This document shows positions 11,834 through 25,563 of a stretch of 64,000 nt of DNA, piece after piece. Source of the stretch: Deinococcus arboris (GTDB lineage Bacteria; Deinococcota; Deinococci; Deinococcales; Deinococcaceae); contig NZ_WQLB01000022.1 of assembly GCF_009755355.1 (NCBI RefSeq), forward strand, positions 12,185 through 76,184. The letters are read 5' to 3'. The stretch's first letter is position 1. Each line of letters begins with the position of its first letter. The notes beneath the pieces were generated by a model. That model saw only the letters and a program-made list of their open reading frames with translations, was not told the DNA's origin and ran no database searches. Both the position numbers and the translations under genes were made by a program.

Positions 11834-12619
11834 ATGCGCCATCTTCTGGGCGCAGATATGGCCGAGGAGCGGCTCGTTACTTGGCGGCGCATGGAGGCCC
11901 TGATGGCGCAGGGCAAAGTGCCGGCAAACCCTTACAAGCTTGGAGCGGGACAACTTGCAGGGAACGTCACCGGTCCATCTGCGCAAACTCATCTTGCGAA
12001 ACTCAACGAGCTGTCGCCTACAGCCCTGCGACCTCAAATGGAAGGAATTAACGCGACGGTCCCCAACCGACTTGCGCGCGCAGCAGGAGGGGTTTCCTCA
12101 AGTCAAATGGGAGATGGAGTTTCTGAAATGCTCGCCCGGCAGTGGCAACAGCAGTTCAATCCACCAGCAAAAGGGCAGAAGGTGCCGCTCTATGGCCGGG
12201 CTTCTATGCTGCTCACGTTCATCAGAAACCCAGCTGGTATTCCACTCCCCGGCTTTGGCACTGGCAACGTAGCCACTGGCACGGATGACACCCTGATCGT
12301 CAGCATCCTCAGGGCTTCTTCGCTTAAGGGAGATTTGACGCTCCTGATGGATATGGTTGACGCCCAGAGTCTCCTGAGTGCCATGAACGACAAAGGTCAA
12401 CGCCTCACAGCCGAGCGCCTTCTGGTAGTCAGTGGCTATTACCGCCAGCTTGGCGTCATGAACGCCACCAATCAGATTCAAAAATGGGTTGAAGCAGGGA
12501 ACAATAATGATAACCGCCGCCACGCTCAAACACTGTTCCGCTCTTTGCCCACGGCCATCAGAAATCAGGTTCTGACTCGCCTAGAAAAGGCAAAGATTCC
12601 AGCCGCAAGGTACAGATGA
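11834..12619 (+). CDS. hypothetical protein, probable continuation of the DUF4157 frame
   Basis: 261 aa, mostly helical, no recognised domain, no signal peptide. It lies in the same frame as the DUF4157 gene; the codons from the TGA at 11807 to this ATG (EWNLTPAA) contain no other stop. No Shine-Dalgarno and no TANNNT element precedes its ATG, unlike most independent genes here. Either one about 887-aa protein has been cut by a nonsense mutation, or the TGA is read through, or this is a separate gene made by reinitiation. Its stop overlaps the ATG of the next gene. Confidence 0.65.
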   Translation: MRHLLGADMAEERLVTWRRMEALMAQGKVPANPYKLGAGQLAGNVTGPSAQTHLAKLNELSPTALRPQMEGINATVPNRLARAAGGVSSSQMGDGVSEMLARQWQQQFNPPAKGQKVPLYGRASMLLTFIRNPAGIPLPGFGTGNVATGTDDTLIVSILRASSLKGDLTLLMDMVDAQSLLSAMNDKGQRLTAERLLVVSGYYRQLGVMNATNQIQKWVEAGNNNDNRRHAQTLFRSLPTAIRNQVLTRLEKAKIPAARYR

Positions 12620-13248
12620 AAACCCCCTGGAAAGTAGCCATTGCGGGCGCACTGGCGGTTGGAGCGGGAGGCGCCTATATGTCTATTCAGCAGAACCCAC
12701 AGGACCCTCAGCATATTGCTGATGCATATGTGGTGGCCAACATCAAAAATGATTCAAAAGCCATTGGGGAGCTCCTAGGTTTGGGGGATTCCCCTATGGA
12801 ACAAGTCTTAGGCACAGTGATGGGCGCAGCGCTTAATACTTACTGGTCAGATCAGGCACAGAATCCTGAAGATTTTCACTGGACCCTGATTCCACAACAG
12901 CACACAGAAGCGGTCACCGAGTACATCATTGATCTGCACACGCCAAACTATGGCGCCCTCGCCGACAAAGAGATGGAGCTTTTAGGCTACAGGACTGACG
13001 AAGATGGAGTCCTCACTGTCGCAGAAGAACCTCAGATCACTGTCGAGGAAGCTGAGCGCCAGGCACGCGCCGATCCTACGATCAAGCCACTTCATTTTAG
13101 GGTGCCTCTACAGCTGATCAGGAAGCAGAATACATGGATTGTAAATCCAGATCAGGAAGAAAATAACGCGATCTTTACTGTAATTCGCAGAGGAGACAGC
13201 TCAACAGAAAATTTGAAATATCTGATCACACCAGAGCAAAAACAGTAA
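12616..13248 (+). CDS. hypothetical exported or membrane-anchored protein
   Basis: 210 aa, ATG overlapping the upstream stop. The N-terminus KTPWKVAIAGALAVGAGGAY is a short basic-hydrophobic segment typical of a signal anchor or uncleaved signal peptide. The remainder is acidic and polar with no recognised domain. The gene is the least GC-rich of its neighbourhood, like the two before it, so the three probably arrived as one unit. A role as partner of the DUF4157 protein is inferred from coupling only. Confidence 0.7.
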   Translation: MKTPWKVAIAGALAVGAGGAYMSIQQNPQDPQHIADAYVVANIKNDSKAIGELLGLGDSPMEQVLGTVMGAALNTYWSDQAQNPEDFHWTLIPQQHTEAVTEYIIDLHTPNYGALADKEMELLGYRTDEDGVLTVAEEPQITVEEAERQARADPTIKPLHFRVPLQLIRKQNTWIVNPDQEENNAIFTVIRRGDSSTENLKYLITPEQKQ

Positions 13249-13256
13249 AGACGTTG

Positions 13257-13823
13257 TTAGATGCCCAGCAGCGCATAGCCCATCAGCGCCAGCTTCTCCC
13301 GCAGCAGGTACACCCGGCTCACCTGCGTGCTCAGGGGGCTGGCGCTGACGTTGGCTTCCAGGCCCAGCGCGCGGGCCAGGGCCAGGGCACGTGGGGCGTG
13401 CGCTTCATCGGTGACCAGCGTGACCGGCGTACGCGGCGGCAGGGAGGTGCGGGCGTTGCGCAGGTTTTCAATAGTGGTGCGGCTGCGCGTTTCGGCAATC
13501 AAGGCGCGGCCCGGCACCCCATGTTCGTTCAGGTAGGCCGTGCCAACTCCGCCCTCGGTGTAGGGGTCGCCGGGGCGGCGGCCTCCGGTCACCACCACCG
13601 CGCGCACACCGCCGGCCCGGTACAGCTTCAGGGCGTGGTCCAGGCGGCGCTGAAAGGCGGGGCTGGGGTGACCGGCATACTGCGCCGCGCCCAGCACCAC
13701 CAGGGTAGGGTGGGGCACGGCGGCGCTGGGCGCGCGCAGCCCTGGTGTCAGCAGAAATCCGGCCATCAGCAGAGCCGCCACGGTCAAAGGCAAGGTCGAG
13801 AGAACGGCGCCGCGCGAACGCAT
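13257..13823 (-). CDS. YdcF/SanA-like DUF218 protein
   Basis: 188 aa from the ATG at 13823. One N-terminal membrane segment (LPLTVAALLMAGFLLT) is followed by the DUF218 core: PTLVVLGAAQY, RRLDHALKLYRAGGVRAVVVTGG, and SRTTIENLRNARTSL with the conserved Ser/Thr-Thr-x-Glu-Asn. Family members (YdcF, SanA, ElyC) act in envelope integrity and bind nucleotide or AdoMet, but the reaction is not settled. TAGGCT lies 7 nt before this ATG, so I prefer it to an in-frame ATG at 13919. It is convergent with the DUF4157 block. Confidence 0.82.
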   Translation of the reverse strand: MRSRGAVLSTLPLTVAALLMAGFLLTPGLRAPSAAVPHPTLVVLGAAQYAGHPSPAFQRRLDHALKLYRAGGVRAVVVTGGRRPGDPYTEGGVGTAYLNEHGVPGRALIAETRSRTTIENLRNARTSLPPRTPVTLVTDEAHAPRALALARALGLEANVSASPLSTQVSRVYLLREKLALMGYALLGI

Positions 13824-14141
13824 GAAGGCCAGCCTAGCATGAAGAAAATCCCAAGCCTGACGGTGGGGTGAGCGGCGCAGAACAGCAGGCCAGTAGCCCT
13901 GTTGAGGCTGTTCGGCCATCGTTTGCCTTGAGGCGTAGGACCTTATTCACTGGGTAGATGTACTGCTGGCCCCGCACACTCGCCTGCCCACCGTTGATGA
14001 ACAGATTCTCTTGAGGGAAGTCGTCCTTGCTCGCCGCCACACCTGTCAAAGATAAGGAGGCATTGGGCCGGTTCTTCCGGAAGGCTGGGCAGGAGCATGC
14101 TACGCTCCGGTCTGACTTCCTGTCAGGGGGAGCTTTCTTCT
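13824..14141. other. intergenic stretch with a possible gene remnant
   Basis: Minus-strand frame 14049-13834 reads 71 codons containing ENLFINGG and YIYPVNKVLRLKAN, which has protein-like composition but no start signals and no recognised family. It may be the decayed end of a lost gene. The right end contains the topA ribosome site (GGGGGAG at about 14126-14132). Confidence 0.25.
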
Positions 14142-17072
<2,931 letters not shown>

Positions 17073-17163
17073 GGGTGAGGGGGTGTCAGAGGGTTGAAGG
17101 GCGAGCGGGCCCCTTGACCCTCCAGCGCTTTGACGCCTGGGCGGCCCCAGGAGGCGGCTCCTG

Positions 17164-17493
17164 ATGCCCCGCGCCCTGGCCCCTGAGACACCCCAGGCGC
17201 TGCACCTGGCGCGGCTGGCACAGGGCACGCCTGGCGAGTGGGTGCGGCTGCCGGGCAGTGCCGTGCAGGTGGTGCAGCTTCAGGGCACCCTGAGCGGCCC
17301 ACAGGTGAGCGGCTGGCTGATCTGCCTGAGCGGTGAAGCGGTGGTGGACCTGCCCCTGAGCAACTTCGTGCGTCTGCGCCCCGCCGAGGGGTACGGGGTG
17401 CAGGCGCACGAGCCGTGGACAGCCTTTGGCACCAAAGACGGCACGGTGCTGATGCTGGTGGGAGAAGGCGAGCACAGAGAGCCGGCTCTCTAG
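17164..17493 (+). CDS. small cupin-like protein
   Basis: 109 aa. Residues 35-105 look like one cupin barrel: VVQLQGTLSGPQVSGWLICLSGEAVVDLP, then LRPAEGYGVQAHEPWTAFGTKDGTVLMLVG. Only a partial set of metal-binding His/Glu residues is present, so an enzymatic role is uncertain. AGGAGG lies 9 nt before the ATG. It follows topA by 91 bp and may be read from the same transcript, or from its own start after the small palindrome at 17086-17125. Confidence 0.7.
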   Translation: MPRALAPETPQALHLARLAQGTPGEWVRLPGSAVQVVQLQGTLSGPQVSGWLICLSGEAVVDLPLSNFVRLRPAEGYGVQAHEPWTAFGTKDGTVLMLVGEGEHREPAL

Positions 17494-17601
17494 CAGCGCC
17501 AGCTGGCCGCCTCTTGCAGGGAAAAGTTGAGATTCAGCGCCTGGGCTTGACCTGTGCTTTCGGCACCGACACTCGGCTTTCTCTTGTGGCCACACCACCG
17601 A

Positions 17602-17643
17602 AGAGGAGGCGACCAGGGGCAAGGGCCTCTGGTCGCCTCCTCT
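17602..17643. terminator. bidirectional terminator hairpin
   Basis: A long stem GAGGAGGCGACCAG... / ...CTGGTCGCCTCCTC around AGGGGCAAGGGCCT sits between two convergent genes ending at 17493 and 17657. The flanks are only moderately pyrimidine-rich (TCTTCC), but the stem of about 14 bp is strong. Confidence 0.7.
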
Positions 17644-17656
17644 TCCCAGACCAGCG

Positions 17657-18208
17657 CTATTTCTTGCGCTTGGCCGCCCTCTGCGCCTCTTTAGCAGCCT
17701 TTTTCTCGGCCTTCTGGCGCTCCTGCATCTCGCGGCCCATCTCTTCCAGCAGCTGCGCGCCCTGGGCGTCCACGCGGCGCTGCAATTCCAGCAGGGTCGT
17801 GGCGACCATGTTGTGCAGGATGCGCTCCAGGGGCACCTTCACGAAGCCAAAGCGCACGCGGGCGTTGACGGTCATGGTCACTTCCGTGCCGCCGGGCATG
17901 GGCCGGAAGACCCAGCTCTGGGTGAGTTTGTCCAGAGGGCCCACATGGCGCACGCTTTCCCAGCCGCCCCGCTGCGGGGCCTGAAGCTGGCCATATTTGG
18001 CGGTAAAGCGCAGCCCCAGCAGGCGGCGAGAGAACTTGAACTTCACGCGGGCGTTGTTGGCGAGGCGGCCTTCCGGGCCTTCATAGTCGGCCTGCACCAG
18101 GTTGGGGTCCCACTGCACGCGCCGCTTGGGTTCCAGCGCCAGGCGGTAGAGCACGTCTGGACGCGACCGAACGACGATGGTCTGCTTAATACTGATGGGG
18201 TCAGCCAT
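17657..18208 (-). CDS. SRPBCC (START-like) family protein
   Basis: 183 aa. The N-terminal IKQTIVVRSRPDVLYRLALEPKRRVQWDP and the later LTQSWVFRPMPGGTEVTMTVNARVRF are the typical opening strand/helix and closing strands of the SRPBCC ligand-binding fold. The last 35 residues are a Lys/Ala/Glu-rich basic helix that may bind nucleic acid or membrane. Ligand unknown. A TACAGT hexamer lies 11 nt before the ATG. Confidence 0.8.
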   Translation of the reverse strand: MADPISIKQTIVVRSRPDVLYRLALEPKRRVQWDPNLVQADYEGPEGRLANNARVKFKFSRRLLGLRFTAKYGQLQAPQRGGWESVRHVGPLDKLTQSWVFRPMPGGTEVTMTVNARVRFGFVKVPLERILHNMVATTLLELQRRVDAQGAQLLEEMGREMQERQKAEKKAAKEAQRAAKRKK

Positions 18209-18337
18209 AGATAGGGGTCACTGTAGCGCGGGCAGGGCCAGGGCCGTGTCCCCACCGGTCAGGCCTTGCCAGCACCCCTGTCGTTCAGCGCCGCACGTCC
18301 ATGCTTCTTCAGGCCACCTGGCCGCTCTTCCGCCTCA

Positions 18338-19093
<756 letters not shown>

Positions 19094-19166
19094 AACGGCA
19101 GGATAGTGGGAAGGAGAGCGTGGGGAGTGGAAAAGGCCCAGTTCTGCTTTACTTGCCCCTCTCCAC

Positions 19167-19634
19167 TTACCTTAAAAACCGAATGGTCAGCGGGTAGTGG
19201 TACGGCTGCCCGGCACTGACGCGCACCACCGCCACAATCATGAACACGAAGGGAATCAGGCCCAGCACCACCATGACAGGGAGGTAGAACAGGAAAAACG
19301 TGCTGAACGTCCCGAGCACGGCCAGGCCCGCCAGTTCGGGGCGGGTCACGGCCCCCACTGCGCCGCCAATGAGGCCCAGGCTGAACAGCACGAAGGCCAG
19401 CACGCCCAGCACCAGGCCGTACAGCCAGACACTGAGCTGAAAATTCAGGGCTTCTTTGCCCTGTTCATCCAGGGCGCGGCTGCGGTCGCGCAGGGCCAGC
19501 CAGGCGATCAGCGGCCCCAGGATATTGCCCAGCGTGGGCAGCAGCAGTCCGGCCAGCGGCGACAGGTGGGTCAGGATGGCGGGCGTTCGCTCGGCTTCGG
19601 GGAGGAGGGCGGGCAGGCGGGTCATGCTTGACAC
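19167..19634 (-). CDS. DUF4870 small membrane protein
   Basis: 155 aa with three to four hydrophobic segments. The family pattern is visible: AILTHLSPLAGLLLPTLGNILGPLIAWL, then DEQGKEALNFQLSVWLYG, then PLTIRFLR at the end. Function of the family is unknown. A GTG at 19634 is chosen because a run AGAGGGGGGG ends 5 nt before it; ATG at 19625 is an alternative. It is divergent from rnhA, with only about 32 bp between the two start codons. Confidence 0.88.
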   Translation of the reverse strand: MSSMTRLPALLPEAERTPAILTHLSPLAGLLLPTLGNILGPLIAWLALRDRSRALDEQGKEALNFQLSVWLYGLVLGVLAFVLFSLGLIGGAVGAVTRPELAGLAVLGTFSTFFLFYLPVMVVLGLIPFVFMIVAVVRVSAGQPYHYPLTIRFLR

Positions 19635-19666
19635 TACGCCCCCCCTCTGCCTACAGTTCCCAGGCG

Positions 19667-20215
19667 ATGACCCGAGGCCGACCAGTCAGAAGCGCCGCGC
19701 AAAAGGCGCAGGCGGCGGCGCGTGACCGCCTGCCCATCCAGGCCGGCATTCAGCCCGAGCAGCCCATTCAGGGTGAAAACGTGGACCTGTACAGCGACGG
19801 CGCCTGCGACACCCAGGCGGGGCACGGCGGCTGGGCCACCATCCTGAACTACAAGGGCAAGGAGCTGGTCCTGAGCGGCCACGAGGCAGGCACCACCAAC
19901 AACCGCATGGAGCTGCGCGGCCTGCTCGAAGGCCTGAAGATGCTCAAACGGCCCTGTCAGGTGCGGGTGGTCACCGACAGCCAGTATCTGCGCAAGGCCT
20001 TTACAGACGGCTGGATTCTGAAATGGCAGCGCAACGGCTGGAAGACGGCGGGCGGCGACCCCGTCAAAAACCAGGACCTGTGGGAAGACCTGATTGCCCA
20101 GGCGCGGCTGCACGCCCTGACCTTCGTGTGGGTCAAGGGCCACGCCGGGCACGGCGAAAACGAGCGGGTTGACGAGTTGGCCGTGCAGGAGCGCAAGAAG
20201 CTCAGGAAGGCGTAG
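19667..20215 (+). CDS. rnhA: ribonuclease HI
   Basis: 182 aa. It cleaves the RNA strand of RNA:DNA hybrids. The catalytic set is complete: Asp in VDLYSDGACDTQAG, Glu in NNRMELRGLLEGL, Asp in VVTDSQYLRKA, and the final Asp in NERVDELAV, with the basic protrusion WQRNGWKTAGGDPVKNQDLW. An N-terminal extension of about 40 residues (basic, then Gln/Pro-rich) precedes the fold and is longer than in E. coli. The ATG at 19667 is preferred to a TTG at 19628. Confidence 0.95.
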   Translation: MTRGRPVRSAAQKAQAAARDRLPIQAGIQPEQPIQGENVDLYSDGACDTQAGHGGWATILNYKGKELVLSGHEAGTTNNRMELRGLLEGLKMLKRPCQVRVVTDSQYLRKAFTDGWILKWQRNGWKTAGGDPVKNQDLWEDLIAQARLHALTFVWVKGHAGHGENERVDELAVQERKKLRKA

Positions 20216-20615
20216 CCCGCCACTCGCAGCGGTAGCGCCGGCCCTCCCAGGGCGACGGCACCTCCTGCACTGTCAAGCCGCAGCGGCGGTAGAAGTCGGC
20301 GGCGCTGTCGTCAGTTTCGGCGCTCAGGGTTAGGAGGTCTAGGTGCCCAGTGACCGCACGCAGCAGCGCGCCGCCGTACCCCTGCCGCTCTTGACCGGGC
20401 GCGGTGGCGATATGCAGGAGGGTGGCGTGCCTTCCCTCTGTCCGTAGCCCAGCGGCACTGACGGGCTGGCCCTGGGCCTCCCACACCCAGACCTGGCGCG
20501 CTGGATCGGTGCGGTAGGCCTCCAGTTCAGCCTGCACCCGCGCCGGGTTGGGAAACATGGCGCGCGTCAGCAGGGCCGTGACCGGCAGAGACAGAGGCAG
20601 GAGTGGGCGCAGCAT
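20202..20615 (-). CDS. GNAT family N-acetyltransferase
   Basis: 137 aa. The acetyl-CoA loop is visible as HIATAPGQERQGYGGALLRAVTGHL, followed by LTLSAETDDSAADFYRRCGL, the usual GNAT C-terminal signature. Substrate unknown. The gene ends convergent with rnhA, overlapping it by 14 bp. TAGCCT lies 5 nt before the ATG. Confidence 0.88.
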   Translation of the reverse strand: MLRPLLPLSLPVTALLTRAMFPNPARVQAELEAYRTDPARQVWVWEAQGQPVSAAGLRTEGRHATLLHIATAPGQERQGYGGALLRAVTGHLDLLTLSAETDDSAADFYRRCGLTVQEVPSPWEGRRYRCEWRATPS

Positions 20616-20696
20616 GCTTCAGGCTAGGGGTAGGGCAGATGGCCCCGCCATTGTGCTTATCGTGGGGAGGCCGCGCACCGGACTACGCTGGGGGTC

Positions 20697-22067
20697 ATGA
20701 CCAACCCAGCCTCCTCCTTGCAGCCGCCGGACGGCTGGCGCACCTTCTTGTGGCTGTGGGGGTCGCAGGCGCTGAGCGTGATTGGGTCGGCTATCGCCGG
20801 TTTTGCCTTCAACATCTACCTGACGCAGACGCGCTTTCCCCTGGCCGAGCAAAAACCGCAGCTGGCGGCGGCCCTCTCGCTCACTGCGCTGGCCTGGACG
20901 CTGGCGGCCACCCTGACGGCGCCGCTGGCCGGGGCGTGGACCGACCGCCATGACCGGCGCCGCATCATGCTGGCCTGCGACCTGGCCGGGGCCGCCCTGA
21001 CCTTTGCGCTGCTGGGGCTACTGCTGCTGCCTGCCGCCCCGCTGTGGGCGCTGGTGGCGCTCTCGGCACTGATGGGCTTGGTGTCCACCTTTCACGGCTC
21101 GGCGTTTGATGCCAGCTACACCTCGCTGGTGCCCCGCGACCGCCTGCCCCGCGCCAACGGCCTGATGCAGACGGTCTGGAGCCTGGCGGGTCTGGTGGGG
21201 CCAGCGGCGGCGGCCCTACTGATCGGGGTACCGGCCCTGCTGCGCGACACAGGCGCGGCCCCAGCCTGGCTGAGCGGTCTGAATGACGGCGTGCCGTTTG
21301 CCTACGCCGTGGACGGCCTGACGTTCGTGCTGGCCGCAGCCGTGCTGTGGCGGCTGTCGGTGCCCTCCCCTGCGCCGCAACCGGCCGACACGCGGCCCAC
21401 GCTGGCCCAAGACATGCGCTTTGGCTGGGTGTTTATCGGGTCGCGGCGGCCACTGCTGGCGCTGCTGCTGACCTTTGCCGTCGCCAACCTGTGCACCAGC
21501 AACCTGGGCGTGCTGGAACCGCTGATCGTCAAGTTTGGGCTTGCCGCTGACTGGCAGGCGCGCGGCGGCACATTACAAGGTGCCCTGGCGACCCTGGCGG
21601 TTACCCAGAGCGTGGGGGGCCTGCTGGGCGGCCTGCTGATCAGCACCTGGGGCGGCCTGAAGCACCAGCGGGTGCTGGGCGTGCTGATTCCGATGGTGGT
21701 GTCGGGCCTGGCCTTCGCCGCTTTTGGGGCCAGCGCCACCGTACTGGGCGCCGCCGCCGCGCTGTTTGTCATGGGCCTGACCCTGCCCACCATGAACGCC
21801 CACTCGCAGAGCATCTGGCAGTCGCAGGTGCCGCCCGAGATGCAGGGCCGCGTGTTTTCCGTGCGCCGCCTGATTGCGCAGTTCACTTCGCCCGCTAGCA
21901 CCGCTCTGGCCGGCGTCCTGGCCGCCCGCTACGCGCCGGGGGGCGTGGCCATCGTGGCCGGGCTTCTGCTGGCCGCTGTGGCCGCCCTGCAACTGCTGAA
22001 CCCAGTGATGCGGCGAGTGGAGGACCCGAGCCTCTCGGCACACGCGAAAGAAGTACCGGCCTCTTGA
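20697..22067 (+). CDS. MFS transporter
   Basis: 456 aa with about 12 hydrophobic segments. The loop 2-3 signature is present as APLAGAWTDRHDRRRIMLACD, and the second half repeats it weakly (LLISTWGGLKHQRVLG). LPRANGLMQTVWSLAGLVGPAAAALL is typical of the MFS_3/enterobactin-exporter-like group. Substrate not predictable; efflux is the likely direction. TACGCT lies 7 nt before the ATG. Confidence 0.9.
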   Translation: MTNPASSLQPPDGWRTFLWLWGSQALSVIGSAIAGFAFNIYLTQTRFPLAEQKPQLAAALSLTALAWTLAATLTAPLAGAWTDRHDRRRIMLACDLAGAALTFALLGLLLLPAAPLWALVALSALMGLVSTFHGSAFDASYTSLVPRDRLPRANGLMQTVWSLAGLVGPAAAALLIGVPALLRDTGAAPAWLSGLNDGVPFAYAVDGLTFVLAAAVLWRLSVPSPAPQPADTRPTLAQDMRFGWVFIGSRRPLLALLLTFAVANLCTSNLGVLEPLIVKFGLAADWQARGGTLQGALATLAVTQSVGGLLGGLLISTWGGLKHQRVLGVLIPMVVSGLAFAAFGASATVLGAAAALFVMGLTLPTMNAHSQSIWQSQVPPEMQGRVFSVRRLIAQFTSPASTALAGVLAARYAPGGVAIVAGLLLAAVAALQLLNPVMRRVEDPSLSAHAKEVPAS

Positions 22068-22086
22068 GAGAGCAGGAAAGATTGGC

Positions 22087-22122
22087 AAGGGCGGCCCAGA
22101 GCACTCGCTCAGGCCGCCCTTT
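22087..22122. terminator. terminator hairpin
   Basis: AAGGGCGGCC(C) / (A)GGCCGCCCTT, about 10 bp with a 16-nt loop, closes the MFS gene 20 bp after its stop and precedes the convergent glmU stop. Confidence 0.7.
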
Positions 22123-22173
22123 CATCAGTTTCTGTCAAAGACCAGAGGTCAGCTGCCTTGCCGATCTCCCCTT

Positions 22174-23628
<1,455 letters not shown>

Positions 23629-23728
23629 ACGGCGGTTACTGTACCAATCTGAATAGAACCCAGAGGCCGTGAGGGGCCACCCCCACGCCTTCTGCGGCGT
23701 AGCAAAGCGAATCTTCGAGACAGCGGCA

Positions 23729-23753
23729 CAAAAAAAGGGCTCCCTGAGGAGCC
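23729..23753 (-). terminator. intrinsic terminator of lgt
   Basis: On the minus strand GGCTCC-TCAG-GGAGCC is followed by CTTTTTTT, 17 nt after the lgt stop. Confidence 0.88.
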
Positions 23754-23770
23754 ACGAGGAATTCGGACCT

Positions 23771-24700
23771 CTAGACGCTGGGCGCTTCGGTGGCTGGCGC
23801 GGGGGCCGTCACCTCGGCCTTTTTCTGACGCAGGCGCACCAGCATCCAGATGCTGACCAGAATCAGCGGAATGCTGATCAGGTGCGTATCGGTGAACAGG
23901 CCGATGCCGGGGGCGTCCAGGCCCTGATTCAGGTAGGCCTTGGGCGACAGGGGGTTGAGGCGGAAGGTCTCTTCCCAGCCGGCGCGCAGCAGCGAGTACC
24001 ACAGCCAGAACTGCCAGAACGCCCAGCCCGGAATGCGCGAGCGCAGCCAGAAGAACGCCGCCACCGACAGAATGATGCCGATAATCACGCCGTACAGCTG
24101 TGTGAAGTGCACGGGGGCCGTCATGACCAGTTGCCCGCCGATCTCCTGGCAGTACTGGGAGAGGTCCATGTCGGGGTTGGCATTCTTGATACACATGCCG
24201 TCGTGAAAGGCGCGGGCGCCGTCGGGCCAGCGGAACCCAACCGGCCAGCCGGTGACGCGCCCGACCGTATCGGTTCCGTTCATGATGTTGCCGATGCGTC
24301 CGCCGATGATGCCAAAGGCGACGCCGGGCACGCACAGGTCGGCGTAGCGGTAAAAGTCCATGCCCTTGCGGCGGGCGTAGTACAGCATGACCAGAATGCC
24401 GCCAATCAGGCCGCCGTGAATCGAGATGCCGCCCTGGCGGAGGTTGACAATATCCAGCAGCACGCGCGGAAAGGGAATGTTCTCAAACTGGTGCCACGAG
24501 GTCGCCACAAAGACCAGCCGGGCGCCGACCAGGCCCCAGACAATCATCCACAAGATCATGTCGTTGAACAGGTCCACGTTCAGGCCGCGCTCGCGCGCCA
24601 TCTTCGTGCCGACCCACACACCCGCGACAATGCCAAGCGTAATCAGCACGCCGTACCAGGCAATCGTGAAACTGCCAATCTGCAAGAACACTGGATCCAT
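23771..24700 (-). CDS. lgt: prolipoprotein diacylglyceryl transferase
   Basis: 309 aa from [17 protein letters not shown]. It moves diacylglycerol from phosphatidylglycerol to the lipobox cysteine of prolipoproteins in the inner membrane. Seven hydrophobic segments, the signature [18 protein letters not shown] with its essential Arg and Asn, IHGGLIGG, and [12 protein letters not shown] are all present. The in-frame ATG at 24757 lies inside the terminator of the upstream tat operon and is rejected. It is a separate transcript from tatA-tatC because that terminator intervenes. Confidence 0.95.
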   Translation of the reverse strand: MDPVFLQIGSFTIAWYGVLITLGIVAGVWVGTKMARERGLNVDLFNDMILWMIVWGLVGARLVFVATSWHQFENIPFPRVLLDIVNLRQGGISIHGGLIGGILVMLYYARRKGMDFYRYADLCVPGVAFGIIGGRIGNIMNGTDTVGRVTGWPVGFRWPDGARAFHDGMCIKNANPDMDLSQYCQEIGGQLVMTAPVHFTQLYGVIIGIILSVAAFFWLRSRIPGWAFWQFWLWYSLLRAGWEETFRLNPLSPKAYLNQGLDAPGIGLFTDTHLISIPLILVSIWMLVRLRQKKAEVTAPAPATEAPSV

Positions 24701-24730
24701 AGGTGCTTCGTAGTGTAGGGCTTCCGGCCC

Positions 24731-24764
24731 AAAAAAACCGGCCTGTCTGCTGAGCACAGGCCGG
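24731..24764 (-). terminator. intrinsic terminator of tatA-tatC
   Basis: Minus-strand stem CCGGCCTGT / ACAGGCCGG (9 bp, 9-nt loop) followed by TTTTTTT, 16 nt after the tatC stop. Confidence 0.9.
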
Positions 24765-24779
24765 CTGAATGGACAGGGA

Positions 24780-25553
24780 TTACAGCCCTAAAGCGGGGCT
24801 CTCCTCTGGCGGCGGCAGGCGGAAGAAGTGCGACAGCAGCACGCCCAGTTCGTACAGGACGTACAGCGGCACCGCCACCATCAACATACTCGTGGGGTCC
24901 GGCGTGGGCGTAATGATGGCGGCGAACAACATGATGACAATCAGGGCAATGCGCCAGCTGCGGCGCAGAATGCCGTGGTTGACCAGCCCAATGCGGGTCA
25001 GGATGACCGCCAGGATAGGCATTTCGAAGGCCAGCCCGAACGCGATCAGGAAGGTGGTAATCGTGCCGATGTAATCCCGCAGATTCAGCAGCGGGGTAAC
25101 GGTGCCGGCCAGGAAATCCAGCAGGAAGCCGACCATCGTGGGCAGGACCAGGTAGTACCCAAACAGCGCGCCGCACAGAAAGGCAAACCCAGCGCCGATC
25201 ACGAAGGGCAGTGCCCAGCGCCGCTCCTGTGGATACAGACCCGGCGCAATAAAGCCCCAGATTTGACCCAGAATGAACGGCAGCGCCAGCGCGAAGCCGG
25301 CCCAGAACGAGATATTCAGCGACAGCACAAACTGATCTGTCAGGGCCTGCGTCACGACCTCCACTTTGTTCATTCGGTACTGCTCGCTGCCCAGCAGCGG
25401 CACCTTAATCGCCTCAATCAGCGCCACGCGGTACTGAAAAGCAATGACCAGCCCAATCGCCAGAAAGATCACGCTGATAATCAGGCGCTTTCTCAGCTCG
25501 TCGAGGTGGTCAAATAGGGGCGCACTTTTCAGGGTGCTGTCGCCTTGGGTCAT
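24780..25553 (-). CDS. tatC: Sec-independent protein translocase TatC
   Basis: 257 aa with six hydrophobic segments. TatC recognises the twin-arginine signal peptide and forms the receptor core of the Tat translocase. The N-terminus LFDHLDELRKRLIISVIFLA and the conserved FALALPFILGQIWGFIAPGLYPQERRW loop are diagnostic, as is the cytosolic FLIAFGLAFEMPIL. It lies 10 nt downstream of tatA. No tatB is found next to them, so the system looks like the minimal TatAC type. Confidence 0.96.
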   Translation of the reverse strand: MTQGDSTLKSAPLFDHLDELRKRLIISVIFLAIGLVIAFQYRVALIEAIKVPLLGSEQYRMNKVEVVTQALTDQFVLSLNISFWAGFALALPFILGQIWGFIAPGLYPQERRWALPFVIGAGFAFLCGALFGYYLVLPTMVGFLLDFLAGTVTPLLNLRDYIGTITTFLIAFGLAFEMPILAVILTRIGLVNHGILRRSWRIALIVIMLFAAIITPTPDPTSMLMVAVPLYVLYELGVLLSHFFRLPPPEESPALGL

Positions 25554-25563
25554 GCGCTGATCC

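Noticed and set aside
13834..14049. 71-codon minus-strand frame as a real gene
   Set aside because: No promoter, ribosome site or family; kept only as a possible remnant.
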